The translations under genes were made by a program, and so were the position numbers. A stretch of DNA of 64,000 bases from assembly GCA_024233395.1 (NCBI GenBank), contig JACKPR010000003.1:124001-188000 (forward strand), written 5' to 3'. Position 1 is the stretch's first letter. Each line of letters opens with the position of its first letter. The stretch comes from Chlamydiales bacterium. Lineage in GTDB: Bacteria > Chlamydiota > Chlamydiia > Chlamydiales > Simkaniaceae. The notes under the pieces are model-generated. The model did no database searches. It saw nothing but the letters and a program-made list of their open reading frames with translations, and was not told the origin of the DNA. Positions 34,689-43,463 of this stretch are shown in pieces.

Positions 34689-35048
34689 TCACTTCTCTTC
34701 ATCCTCAATGTCAATGGTAGTGGTATCTCCCTCATCCTCACCGGATTCTGTTGTGACCCATTCTTTACAGAGAATATAGACAGCAGCCATGATAAAGAGG
34801 ATTGGAATCAAAATCTTCCAGGAAATATTAAATTGGGCAATGATGAAAAATCCAACAAAAACAAAAAGGCTAATGGCTGCATCGTGAAATCGCCCTTGTA
34901 GAAACTGCTTCAGAGCAAGGGGAATTCCAATAACCAGCATGATTCCTGGCCACCAAGAATCAATGAAAAAAATCACTGCTAGACCAATTAGAAAGAGGGC
35001 AGTTGAAAGAGCTTTTGCTTTATTCTTTGCAATTAGAGGTTTTGCCAT
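34689..35048 (-). CDS. Small membrane protein with acidic tail
   Basis: The 119-residue product has about four hydrophobic segments (about 15-29, 31-46, 57-70, 72-90) and an acidic C-terminal tail (TTESGEDEGDTTTIDIEDEEK split as residues 97-119). The N-terminus is basic. No family recognised. It follows the SpoIID gene by 9 bases on the same strand, so it is probably in one transcript with ruvB and spoIID. Confidence 0.65.
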   Translation of the reverse strand: MAKPLIAKNKAKALSTALFLIGLAVIFFIDSWWPGIMLVIGIPLALKQFLQGRFHDAAISLFVFVGFFIIAQFNISWKILIPILFIMAAVYILCKEWVTTESGEDEGDTTTIDIEDEEK

Positions 35049-35057
35049 TTAAGCTCC

Positions 35058-36296
35058 TTATTTATGTAAGAGGCGATATTTTTTCTTAGCCGCTTCTTTT
35101 TGCTTTGGAGAAACAAAAGAACGTTTTTTACTTGAAACAATGGCTTTTGGATAGTTGCGCATCTTTTCTATTGTTGTATTAGGAAAGAATTGCGCTAAAA
35201 TCGCAGGAGCTTCATCTCCACGCTCAGCCATTTGAGTTGCGCTATAAAGACATAGACCCACACCATTTCCTTCTCCGTATCCCTCAAAAAGTGCGATATT
35301 TCCTTTAATGCTGACATTAAAGTCATTGCTTTTAAGTTTATCTTTTCCAAGCTTATTTTGAAGAGCTGCAAAATCGACATCTTCAGTATGAGATCCATCA
35401 TGAAGGCGCGTTGCGTAGACTTTTCCAGATACATGATCGATATAAAGGTCCATGCCAGTGATCCGGTTTGTCTTGACAACCTTAGCTAGCTCTTGAGTAT
35501 CGACTGTGAGGGACCAGCGAGTATCTTTTCGGTTTTTGATAGCAAATTTTGACTCGACTCCTTCAGGTGTCACCGTATTTTTTCTGAAAATAGAAGAATA
35601 ACTGGCAGTTTTTCCTCCACAATTCTCATTCCAGGATCCTGGGAAGGGTTGATCTTCATAGGTCATTACAAGATATTTTGTATTATCAACAGCTCGATCT
35701 ATCACTAGGTTTTGAAGAATTAAGGCATTGCCATGATAGCCAGCTTCTTCCTTAGTGATGTGCCAAAAAGCATCATAATTGAGGAGCGCTTTGTAATAGG
35801 CATCTGTTCGAGCTATGATTGCAATAGCATCAAGGACGTTAGGAGAAAGAGTTGGAGAGACATGTTCATTAAGAATTGTTTTGACGTAGGTTTCAACATC
35901 AACTTCATTAATAATGCTTAATGTATTTTCGATATTATAAACTTCAATAGCTCCACGGTATTGGACTCCGTTGACCAAAAAGGTTGTTTCAGGGCTTGTT
36001 GGAACGATTTGAAGTTGGTAAATTCCTAAAAAGTTTTCACCCCATTTGATCCCTTCTTCATGAGGATAGAGATAGAAACGTTTACCCCATCTTCCTGAAC
36101 TTTCTTTTTTTCCATTTTCTGGATTATAGATAGCATAAGGACCTTTTGCTTCAAGAAGAATTCCATCAGTCCCTTTCTCTAAAAGAAGTTTGATGGTTGC
36201 TGGTTTTTCTTCACTCATATCAGTAGAGCTGGTCTTTTCTCCAGCAAAAGCGAGCAGAGGCAAAAAGAATAAAAATAAAAGAAATTTAGCTTTCAT
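35058..36296 (-). CDS. spoIID: SpoIID/LytB-domain protein
   Basis: SpoIID is a lytic transglycosylase acting on glycan strands lacking stem peptides; in chlamydiae it has been linked to peptidoglycan turnover at the division septum. The 412-residue protein has a signal peptide (MKAKFLLFLFFLPLLAFAG). The catalytic Glu144 sits in ILNEHVSPTLSPNVLDAIAI, followed by ART-DAYYKA and later SWNENCGGKTASYSS, the family's conserved blocks. A basic tail (KKRSFVSPKQKEAAKKK) ends the protein. Its start overlaps the ruvB stop by 11 bp; the ruvB-spoIID pairing recalls CT040-CT041. Confidence 0.88.
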   Translation of the reverse strand: MKAKFLLFLFFLPLLAFAGEKTSSTDMSEEKPATIKLLLEKGTDGILLEAKGPYAIYNPENGKKESSGRWGKRFYLYPHEEGIKWGENFLGIYQLQIVPTSPETTFLVNGVQYRGAIEVYNIENTLSIINEVDVETYVKTILNEHVSPTLSPNVLDAIAIIARTDAYYKALLNYDAFWHITKEEAGYHGNALILQNLVIDRAVDNTKYLVMTYEDQPFPGSWNENCGGKTASYSSIFRKNTVTPEGVESKFAIKNRKDTRWSLTVDTQELAKVVKTNRITGMDLYIDHVSGKVYATRLHDGSHTEDVDFAALQNKLGKDKLKSNDFNVSIKGNIALFEGYGEGNGVGLCLYSATQMAERGDEAPAILAQFFPNTTIEKMRNYPKAIVSSKKRSFVSPKQKEAAKKKYRLLHK

Positions 36297-37320
36297 CGAG
36301 CATTTCTCCAGAAAATTGATTAGGAGCTGTTGAGCGTCCTAGATGTTGATAGGCCAGTTTAGTCACTTCTCTTCCTCTTTGGGTGCGTTTAATAAAACCT
36401 TGCATGATAAGGAATGGTTCATGCACCTCTTCAAGGGTTGTTGATTCTTCTCCAAGGGCAGCCGCTATTGTGTTAATTCCAACAGGACCACCTTCATGAT
36501 GGTCAATAATATGCTTTAGCATTCGTTTATCCATTTCGTCAAGGCCGCGGAAATCGATATCTAACATTTCAAGGGCGGTACGTGTTGTAATTTTGTCGAG
36601 TTTGTTGTCACTGCGCATTTGAGCATAATCACGGACCCATTTTAAAAGATTATTAGCAATTCGCGGGGTTCCACGAGAACGCTTAGCAATTTCTAAGATC
36701 GATTCATCATTGATTTCGACTCTTAGAATAGAAGAGGAACGAGCAAGGATTTCTGCTACAAAGTCAGAAGAATAGTAGTCGAGACGACAAGTGAATCCAA
36801 AGCGAGATCTAAGGGGAGCGCTCAGTAGTCCCATCCGTGTTGTGGCTCCTACAAGTGTAAAAGGATTGAGTGTCACTTGAACACTTCTTGCTTGAGGACC
36901 AGAATCAAGCATAAGATCAAGTTTAAAATCTTCCATCGCTGGGTACAGGTATTCTTCGACTGTTCGGTTAAGGCGATGAATTTCATCGATGAAGAGGATA
37001 TCTCCCTCTTTTAAATTAGTCAAAATTCCTGCAAGATCAGCCGGTTTTTCAATAGCTGGGCCAGAAGCGATGACAAGATCTGTTCCCATCTCACTTGCAA
37101 GGATATGAGCAAGTGTTGTTTTTCCAAGTCCTGGAGGTCCATGAAAAAGAGCATGACCAAGGGCTTCATTTCGCTTTTTTGCAGCGCCAACAAAGACCTT
37201 GAGTTTTTCAATAGCAGCAGGCTGCCCAATAAATTCATCCAAACAACTTGGACGGAGTGTTAGCTCGAGTTTATTGTCTTTCTTTTCCCATGAGGATTGT
37301 ATGAATGGTGGTTTTGTCAT
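36286..37320 (-). CDS. ruvB: Holliday junction branch migration helicase RuvB
   Basis: RuvB hexamers drive branch migration with RuvA. The 344-residue protein has the AAA+ motifs: Walker A GPPGLGKT (61-68), Walker B LFIDEIHR, sensor 1 in GATTR and the arginine finger region APLRSRFG, then the winged-helix C-terminus with GGPVGINTIAAALGE and QGFIKRTQRGR. It is the first gene of a minus-strand set with spoIID and a membrane protein and is divergent from dcd. Confidence 0.97.
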   Translation of the reverse strand: MTKPPFIQSSWEKKDNKLELTLRPSCLDEFIGQPAAIEKLKVFVGAAKKRNEALGHALFHGPPGLGKTTLAHILASEMGTDLVIASGPAIEKPADLAGILTNLKEGDILFIDEIHRLNRTVEEYLYPAMEDFKLDLMLDSGPQARSVQVTLNPFTLVGATTRMGLLSAPLRSRFGFTCRLDYYSSDFVAEILARSSSILRVEINDESILEIAKRSRGTPRIANNLLKWVRDYAQMRSDNKLDKITTRTALEMLDIDFRGLDEMDKRMLKHIIDHHEGGPVGINTIAAALGEESTTLEEVHEPFLIMQGFIKRTQRGREVTKLAYQHLGRSTAPNQFSGEMLDES

Positions 37321-37512
37321 TTTTCAATCACTTTCTTGCTTGGCTATATAAGAAAATAGTAGCAAGAAAAGGATTTCAAGCGCTATATCTAATCTCAGAA
37401 CACGGCATTTTTTTTTGTTTCTTACTTATACATAGTACATTCGTCTATGAGATAAAGAAGAAAAAATGGCGCGTACTGAGATCTATAAAAAACTTAAAGT
37501 AGCGGTGATAAA

Positions 37513-38079
37513 ATGAGTTTACAATCAGACAAATGGATTCGAAAAATGGCATTAGAAGAAGGGATGATTGAACCCTTTGTTGATGCACAAGTAAAAAGTG
37601 TCGAAAATCAGAAAATCGTTAGTTATGGTCTCTCAAGTTATGGATACGACGTACGTGTAGGAAATCGTTTTAAAGTCTTTACCAATGTTCATAATACGAT
37701 TGTCGATCCTAAAAATTTTAATGAGGATGCCTTTGTGGATATTGAAGGGGATGTTTGCATTATTCCTCCTAACTCTTTTGCTCTAGCAAATACTATTGAA
37801 TATTTCCGGATTCCTAGAGGGTGTTTGACAGTTTGCTTAGGAAAATCGACCTATGCAAGATGTGGTATTATTGTGAATGTGACTCCTTTTGAACCTGAAT
37901 GGGAAGGTCACGTGACGATTGAGATTTCGAATACAACCCCCCTTCCTGCTAAAATCTATTCAAACGAAGGAATTGCTCAGGTTCTTTTCTTAGAAGCCAA
38001 GGAAGTTTGTGAAATTTCTTATGCAGATCGTGCAGGAAAGTATATGAAGCAAACAGGAATTACCCTCCCAACAATGTAA
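37513..38079 (+). CDS. dcd: dCTP deaminase
   Basis: The enzyme deaminates dCTP to dUTP, the precursor of dTMP. The 188-residue product has the trimeric dUTPase-fold signature: GKSTYARCGIIVNVTPFEPEWEG with the catalytic Glu in the last segment, then VTIEISNTTPLPAKIYSNEGIAQVLF. Length is close to chlamydial Dcd (190). The Asp needed to make dUMP directly in bifunctional versions was not assessed. It lies 192 bp from ruvB, divergent, and is followed by an R2 repeat that leads into the FtsB-like gene. Confidence 0.95.
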   Translation: MSLQSDKWIRKMALEEGMIEPFVDAQVKSVENQKIVSYGLSSYGYDVRVGNRFKVFTNVHNTIVDPKNFNEDAFVDIEGDVCIIPPNSFALANTIEYFRIPRGCLTVCLGKSTYARCGIIVNVTPFEPEWEGHVTIEISNTTPLPAKIYSNEGIAQVLFLEAKEVCEISYADRAGKYMKQTGITLPTM

Positions 38080-38080
38080 T

Positions 38081-38127
38081 GAACCTACTTAGAATAAAAA
38101 ATATCTTTAATTTGGGATAGGTTTATG
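38081..38127 (+). repeat. R2 repeat copy C, ending at a start codon
   Basis: The stretch 38091-38127 matches 48634-48671 at nearly every position. Its last three bases are the ATG of the FtsB-like gene, and GGGATAGG within it is the only Shine-Dalgarno-like sequence at that start. Confidence 0.65.
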
Positions 38128-38412
38128 AAGAGTGGTTGGTATCAGATCTTTTTAAAAAACTGGTGGGTGATAGCTTTTGTCTTAATGGCTTGTGGTTTTT
38201 ATCTCCAAGCCATTCACAAAAAAAATCGACTTGTCAAGACTTTGCAAGAAAGAATAGATCTTTTATCCCAAACAAAAAGAGAAGCAGAAGAAAAAAAGGA
38301 AGAACTCCTTCTACGCTTTCAAAGTCAGGAAGATCCTGAATGGTTAGAGCTTGTCTTAAAGGAAAATCTAGGTGTGACTGCTGAAGGAGAGTTGAAGGTG
38401 GTATTTGAATGA
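38125..38412 (+). CDS. FtsB/DivIC-like small coiled-coil membrane protein
   Basis: The 95-residue product has a short cytoplasmic N-terminus, one membrane span (about 14-31, WWVIAFVLMACGFYLQAI), a coiled coil (about 33-72) and a C-terminal block E-D-P-E-W-L-E-x-V-L-K-E-N-L-G-V-x-x-x-G-E. That order and the closing block are typical of septum formation initiator proteins (FtsB/DivIC), which sit in the FtsQLB complex. The assignment is by layout and motif, not by certain homology. It starts at an ATG formed by repeat R2 and overlaps the next gene by 4 bp. Confidence 0.6.
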   Translation: MKSGWYQIFLKNWWVIAFVLMACGFYLQAIHKKNRLVKTLQERIDLLSQTKREAEEKKEELLLRFQSQEDPEWLELVLKENLGVTAEGELKVVFE

Positions 38413-39668
38413 CCCTTCCCTTGCTCATTATCATTCTTGCAATTTTAATCTTTACATCTGGATTTTTATCCGCATCTGAAACAGCCCTTTTTTCTCTGTC
38501 TTCAATGAAGGTTCGAGCCTATCGTCATGGAAGTGATAAAAGAGGTCATTTAATTGCACGACTTCTTTCAAAGCCTAGGAAACTTCTGGTAACCATTCTC
38601 ATGGTTAATGTTTGTGTCAATATTTTAGTACAAAACGTTGTTTCGGGAATTTTTGGAACATTTTCAAGTTGGGCCCTGACGGTGGGAGTTCCTCTCGTTT
38701 TAACATTAATTTTTGGCGAAGTGATTCCAAAATCTATTGCTTACCCGAAAAATACTTTTATTGCCTACCACTCTGCTCCTGTTCTTCGAGGTGTTGAATG
38801 GCTTTTAAAACCATTGCGTGATGGGATCACTTATATTACATCAGGAATCTCTAAATTCTTTTTCTTTTATCTACGGAAAGAAAAAGAAATTGGGATCGAA
38901 GAACTAAAGCTTGCCCTTCGAACCTCACAAGAAAGGGGAGCAGTATCGACTGAAGAAGCAAAACTTGTCAGAGGATACCTCAATTTAGAGGAAGACTTAG
39001 TCAAAGAGCTTATGTGCCCAAGGAATGAAGTTCTCTTTTTTGATATCAATGAACCAATTTCAAAATTGATTCGTCTTTTTGTAGATGAGGAGTGCACGCG
39101 GGTACCCGTTTGTAATGGAGATTTAGAAAATATTTTGGGGATCATGACCGGAGGAAGCTTTTTTCTCCATAGAGATCACTTTAAATCTTCCCATGATATC
39201 ATCCCCTTTTTGCGGAAGCCCCACTTTATTCCAGAATCAATGGTGAGTCGCGCTCTTCTGAGATATTTTTATGAGAATGAAGAGACGATTGTTGTTGTTG
39301 TAGATGAATATGGATCGGTTTCTGGACTCATCACTTTAGAGGATCTTGTTGAAACAGTTGTAGGGCAGATTGCTGATAGAAGAGATGAAACCAGCCATTA
39401 TACGCAGGCCTCAGAAGATATTGTTATAGCAAGTGGAAAGCTAGAACTCATTGAATTTGAAGAGATTTTTGATTACCACTTAGAAAGTCCGAATAATATG
39501 GCAACAATTGGAGGATGGTTAACAGAACTTTTAGGGGATATTCCTAAAAGTGGAACGAAGGTGGAGCGACATGGCTTTTTGTTCCATGTATTAGCTTCAG
39601 ATATAAATCGGGTCCGAAGGGTCTATATTCGTCGTCTCCGCGCAAAAAAGAGGAAAAAAGATGAATGA
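38409..39668 (+). CDS. DUF21/CBS-domain transporter-like protein (CorC/HlyC family), first copy
   Basis: The 419-residue protein has an N-terminal DUF21 (CNNM) domain with three or four spans (about 1-140, containing SGFLSASETALFSLS and FGEVIPKS), a CBS pair (about 190-310, with MCPRNEVLFFD and VVDEYGSVSGLITLEDLVE) and a C-terminal CorC_HlyC domain (about 330-410). Family members bind ATP/Mg2+ through CBS and are thought to export Mg2+ or related cations. It overlaps the preceding gene (38409-38412) and the next paralogue by 8 bp. The pair corresponds in position to CT256-CT257. Confidence 0.9.
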   Translation: MTLPLLIIILAILIFTSGFLSASETALFSLSSMKVRAYRHGSDKRGHLIARLLSKPRKLLVTILMVNVCVNILVQNVVSGIFGTFSSWALTVGVPLVLTLIFGEVIPKSIAYPKNTFIAYHSAPVLRGVEWLLKPLRDGITYITSGISKFFFFYLRKEKEIGIEELKLALRTSQERGAVSTEEAKLVRGYLNLEEDLVKELMCPRNEVLFFDINEPISKLIRLFVDEECTRVPVCNGDLENILGIMTGGSFFLHRDHFKSSHDIIPFLRKPHFIPESMVSRALLRYFYENEETIVVVVDEYGSVSGLITLEDLVETVVGQIADRRDETSHYTQASEDIVIASGKLELIEFEEIFDYHLESPNNMATIGGWLTELLGDIPKSGTKVERHGFLFHVLASDINRVRRVYIRRLRAKKRKKDE

Positions 39669-40887
39669 TTGGACCTTTTTTCTCCTTCTTGTTCTCGTCT
39701 CACTCATTGTACAAGGGTTTTATTCCATGCTTGAGATGGCCTCTGTTTCCTTCAATCGTGTTCGTTTGCAGTTTTATGTCAGTCAAGGCAATCGACGGGC
39801 TAAATGGTTGAGTTCTCTTTTAAACAACCCCACACGCCTTTTTGGAACAACTCTGATTGGAGTGAATGCTACGATGCAATTCGGATCAGAGTGTGCTCGT
39901 CGTTTTTATTCTTCCCTTGAATTGAGTCCCGATTGGGCTCCCATTACCCAAATTTTTGTTGTTCTTATTTTTGCGGAACTATCTCCGATGTTTGCTGCCC
40001 GACGTTATGCAGAAAATGTTGTGATGCTCGGAATCCCGATCCTTTACCTGACCTCATTCATCTTGAGACCTTTCATTATCATCCTAGATTTGATCTGTCG
40101 CTTTATTAACCTCCTTTTTGGGGTTAAGAGTCGTTCTGGACTTTATTTAACCCGTGAGGAGCTTCAAAAAGCGATTGAAGAGAGAGAAGATTCCCCTAAA
40201 GAGAAGCTAGATCCCATCTTGGTCAATATCTTTGCCCTAAAGAATAAGACAGCAAAGGATTTGATGGATCCCATAGGGGAAATGAAGTCTATTCCCTCTG
40301 AGAATACGGTTGGGGATTTAAAAGCACTCCTTGCATTGCAAGCACTTCCTTTTATCCCTGTTTATCATAAAAGCCTTCAAAACATTGTTGCGGTTGCTTT
40401 CCCCAGAGATCTTCTTCGCCTCCCCGATGATACCCGACTAAGGGCATACTGTCGTTCTCCTTGGTTTATTACTGAGAAAAACTCTGTCCTTGAAATCATT
40501 AAGGAATTTCGTCGAAATAATCAGAGTTTAGCGATTGTTCTCAATAATCAGGGGCAAGCGATCGGAACATTAACACTTGATGCTGTTGTCGATGAGATTT
40601 TTGGTCATCGTGATGATTGGATTTCTTTTGGCGAATATGTGCCTGGCAAAGGGAAGGTTTTTGTAGATCGATCGTTCCCAGGAGATACTCTTGTTTCTGA
40701 GGTGAATAAGTGGTTTTCTATCGAAATTCCAGGTGGCACTGATACAACTCTAGAAGATCTGATGGAAGAGCATCTAGGTCATCGCCCAGAGCGTGGCGAT
40801 GTTGTTCGAGTCGATAACTATGAATTTTCAGTAGAAGATACATCATTGATAGCTGGGCGCACGATCCTTATTCGCTCTACTAGCTAG
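39661..40887 (+). CDS. DUF21/CBS-domain transporter-like protein, second copy
   Basis: This 408-residue paralogue has the same order: DUF21 spans (about 1-140, with FYSMLEMASVSFNRVRL and FAELSPMFAARRYAE), a CBS pair (about 190-310, with DLMDPIGEMKSIP and VLNNQGQAIGTLTLDAVVDEIFG) and a CorC_HlyC domain. FAELSPMFAARRYAE replaces the usual E-V-I-P-K-S, so the transport site differs from the first copy. The two may form a heterodimer (inference). It ends the operon; a 444-bp non-coding stretch follows. Confidence 0.88.
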   Translation: MNDWTFFLLLVLVSLIVQGFYSMLEMASVSFNRVRLQFYVSQGNRRAKWLSSLLNNPTRLFGTTLIGVNATMQFGSECARRFYSSLELSPDWAPITQIFVVLIFAELSPMFAARRYAENVVMLGIPILYLTSFILRPFIIILDLICRFINLLFGVKSRSGLYLTREELQKAIEEREDSPKEKLDPILVNIFALKNKTAKDLMDPIGEMKSIPSENTVGDLKALLALQALPFIPVYHKSLQNIVAVAFPRDLLRLPDDTRLRAYCRSPWFITEKNSVLEIIKEFRRNNQSLAIVLNNQGQAIGTLTLDAVVDEIFGHRDDWISFGEYVPGKGKVFVDRSFPGDTLVSEVNKWFSIEIPGGTDTTLEDLMEEHLGHRPERGDVVRVDNYEFSVEDTSLIAGRTILIRSTS

Positions 40888-41331
40888 TGTTCCACCTTGT
40901 TTCCCCTTTCTGAAGAAAAAAATTGTATTGTAAAAGCTTGAGGCAACATTTTTTAAGCAATTGCTTTTGAAGCATTCATTGACAAAGAAGGAAAGATCAA
41001 GCAATCATTGAAGTGGGACAGTTCTAAAATTGAGGGGGAGTATGAAGTTATAGCTAAAACACTTTAAAATTTTCTGAAACAAGCATTGCAAGGTGTTCCT
41101 TTTTTGCGAGGACGCTTACGTATTTTTCGCTCGTATCCTTTGGAGATCAGTATTCTTAATTCATTTTGAAAAAAGTGAGAGTCTACCTTGCACGCAATTA
41201 GAGAACACTATCTAGGATTGAATTCAACGAGTCTTGTTTTTCTTACCAATTGCGGAAAAGATGCGGAAAAATTATTGACTTCCCTAGGCTAGGAATGCAA
41301 AAATCTCTATACTCAACCCCTGGTGAATGTT
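40888..41331. other. Non-coding region at the left edge of the DUF1016 island
   Basis: No convincing gene is present. It holds an R1 copy (41046-41069) and a stop-bounded frame without ATG from 40957 to 41067 (DKEGKIKQSLKWDSSKIEGE in its middle) that ends in the R1 copy and may be a gene remnant. TGCGGAAAA occurs twice about 11 bases apart near 41250. Confidence 0.5.
41046..41069 (+). repeat. R1 repeat copy
   Basis: These 24 bases are identical to 15394-15417. In the plus frame they would encode the end of a short open stretch and its TAA stop. Confidence 0.7.
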
Positions 41332-42417
41332 ATGTCTACAAATACAGCAACAGATTCCAATTCATCTTTAGTGATTCCCAAAGGCTACAAGGGATTTTTG
41401 GAAGAAATTAAAGAAAGGATTAAGCAGGCCCAGGTCAGAGCTAGCCTATCTGTTAATAAGGAATTAGTACTTTTGTATTGGTCGATTGGTCAATCCATTT
41501 TAGATAAGCAAGTTAAAGAAGGATGGGGTTCCAAAATTATTGATCGAATGTCCAAAGATCTATCCGTTGCTTTCCCAGGTGTTTCAGGCTTTTCGGTCAG
41601 AAATTTAAAGTATATGAGAAAATTTGCAGAGGTATATTCTGATCCTGAATTTGTGCAGACACTGCTTGCACAATTACCTTGGTGGCATAACCTACTCTTA
41701 ATAGAGAAGTTAAAAGATTTTGAGATCAGAAAATGGTATGCTTATGAAGTGATAAAAAATGGGTGGAGTGGGAGAGCCTTAGAAGAGGCAATTCGGTCCG
41801 ACCTGTACGATCGAAAGGGGAAAGCCATTACAAATTTTCAAGAAAGGCTTCCAGCTCCCCATTCGCACCTTGCAAATGATATTTTGAAAAGTCCCTATAA
41901 TTTTAGCTTCTTAACTCTTGAAAATGATTATATTGAGCAAGAACTGGAACGAGGGCTCGTAGATAATCTAGAAAAACTGATTCTCGAGCTTGGGCAAGGA
42001 TTTGCTTTCGTAGGTAGACAATATCACATCGAAATCGCCGGTGATGATTATTTCCTAGATATGCTCTTTTATCATATTAAGTTGCGTTGTTTTTGTGTTG
42101 TGGAATTAAAAACGACTGATTTTAAGCCAGAATATGCGGGAAAGCTTAACTTTTATCTATCGGCTGTGGATAGACAGCTCAAACATCCATCTGATAATCC
42201 TTCGATTGGAATGATTATTTGTCGTACCAAGAATGATTTAAAGGTGGAATATTCTTTAGAGCGGAGTACGATGCCAATGGGGGTTTCAGAATACGAAGTC
42301 AGTATTATAGATGCATTGCCAGCAGAGTTTCAGGGGACACTGCCAACAGCAGCCGAGATTGAAGCAAGATTGAAGCAGCATAAAAATGAAGACGTCTTAG
42401 ATCGAGATGAACGATGA
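41332..42417 (+). CDS. DUF1016 / PDDEXK-like nuclease (YhcG type)
   Basis: The product has the two parts of YhcG-type proteins: an N-terminal helical DUF1016 domain (about 10-160, with LYWSIGQSILDKQ, GWGSKIIDRMSKDL and LAQLPWWHNLLLIEKL) and a C-terminal PD-(D/E)xK domain with D in YFLDMLFYH, then CFCVVELKTTDFKPEYAGKLNFYL providing the E-x-K. Members occur near restriction-modification and phage-defence genes and move by horizontal transfer; the specific function is unknown. I choose ATG 41332 (MSTNTATDS) over a GTG at 41323. It sits in an island absent, from memory, between CT257 and CT258 of C. trachomatis. Confidence 0.88.
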   Translation: MSTNTATDSNSSLVIPKGYKGFLEEIKERIKQAQVRASLSVNKELVLLYWSIGQSILDKQVKEGWGSKIIDRMSKDLSVAFPGVSGFSVRNLKYMRKFAEVYSDPEFVQTLLAQLPWWHNLLLIEKLKDFEIRKWYAYEVIKNGWSGRALEEAIRSDLYDRKGKAITNFQERLPAPHSHLANDILKSPYNFSFLTLENDYIEQELERGLVDNLEKLILELGQGFAFVGRQYHIEIAGDDYFLDMLFYHIKLRCFCVVELKTTDFKPEYAGKLNFYLSAVDRQLKHPSDNPSIGMIICRTKNDLKVEYSLERSTMPMGVSEYEVSIIDALPAEFQGTLPTAAEIEARLKQHKNEDVLDRDER

Positions 42418-42476
42418 TTTTAAAAGGATAGTTTGTCTTTAAATCGGCACTTTGTAGAGGTTTTTGAGACTAAATA

Positions 42477-43463
42477 ATGAAAGAGACAAGAAAAATTGAA
42501 GTTGTTCCTTATGATTCCGATTGGCCTAAGCAGTTTGAATCGGAGGCAAAGCTCATCAAAGAGGCATTAGGCGATCTTGCAACAGCCATTCATCATGTAG
42601 GGTCGACCTCTATTCCGGGGCTTGCTGCTAAACCTAAGATTGACATTATTGTCGCTACCAAAAATCCAGAAGATACCATTCAAAAACTAGAAAACATTGG
42701 GTTTAAATATCGTGGAGAATTCAACATCCCCATGCACTATGGTTTTAGTAAGCGTGGTGAAAGGCAAGTGAACCTTCATGTTTACAAGAAAGGGAATCCC
42801 GAGATCGAACTCAATCTGACATTTCGTGACTACCTAAGAAGCCATCCTGAGATTCGTGATGAGTACGGAGCTCTGAAGCTTGAATTGCTTCAGAAGAAGA
42901 CCTCTTTTGAAAAGAATAACTCGATGTTTACTGGATATAACCTTGGAAAGAATGCTTTTATTGGGAGCGTTTTGAAGCGTGCAGGATTTAACCGTTTACG
43001 ATTTGTCATTTGCACCCATTTTGACGAATGGAAAGCAGCCAAAGACCTAAGAAAGCGCTATTTTTTTGATAAAATCCTCATTTCGGATCCTTATGAATGG
43101 ACCTTTACTCATCCGCAGCATCTTCATTTTGTCTTGTATAAAGGTGTAGAAATTATCGGATATGCCCATATTCAGCTATGGCCAGAAGAGAGAGCCGCAA
43201 TCAGGATTATCGTAATTGAACAAACCTATCGTCATCAAGGGCATGCTAAACAATTCCTAAAGTGGATAGAAACCTATCTCCAATTTAAGGGATATAAGAG
43301 CATCCATACAGAGGCACATCCTGATTCAGTAGGATTTTATAAACGTTTGGGGTACATCAATATGCCCTTTAATGATCCCGATGGTTATGAAGGAGATCCT
43401 CGCGATACCCCAGTGGGTAAATTATTGCAAGCTGAACCAAAGGAAGCAGATGAAATACCGTAA
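42477..43463 (+). CDS. GrpB (UPF0157) nucleotidyltransferase-fold domain fused to GNAT acetyltransferase
   Basis: Residues 1-165 are a GrpB/UPF0157 domain (VPYDSDWPKQFESEA, IHHVGSTSIPGLAAKPKIDI with the G-S-T-S and D-x-D-like metal site, LHVY, LTFRDYLRSHPE). Residues 170-325 are a GNAT domain (AAIRIIVIEQTYRHQGHAKQFLKWIE with the acetyl-CoA loop R-H-Q-G-H-A, then HPDSVGFYKRLGY). Both parts look intact. GrpB-GNAT fusions occur in other intracellular bacteria, as I recall. The substrate is unknown; modification of small molecules is plausible. Its 3' end overlaps the next gene by 14 bp. Confidence 0.88.
   Translation: MKETRKIEVVPYDSDWPKQFESEAKLIKEALGDLATAIHHVGSTSIPGLAAKPKIDIIVATKNPEDTIQKLENIGFKYRGEFNIPMHYGFSKRGERQVNLHVYKKGNPEIELNLTFRDYLRSHPEIRDEYGALKLELLQKKTSFEKNNSMFTGYNLGKNAFIGSVLKRAGFNRLRFVICTHFDEWKAAKDLRKRYFFDKILISDPYEWTFTHPQHLHFVLYKGVEIIGYAHIQLWPEERAAIRIIVIEQTYRHQGHAKQFLKWIETYLQFKGYKSIHTEAHPDSVGFYKRLGYINMPFNDPDGYEGDPRDTPVGKLLQAEPKEADEIP

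Noticed and set aside
37305..37502. 65-codon open frame between ruvB and dcd
   Set aside because: It overlaps the ruvB start, has no RBS, and its translation is a low-information hydrophobic/basic mix with no family resemblance.
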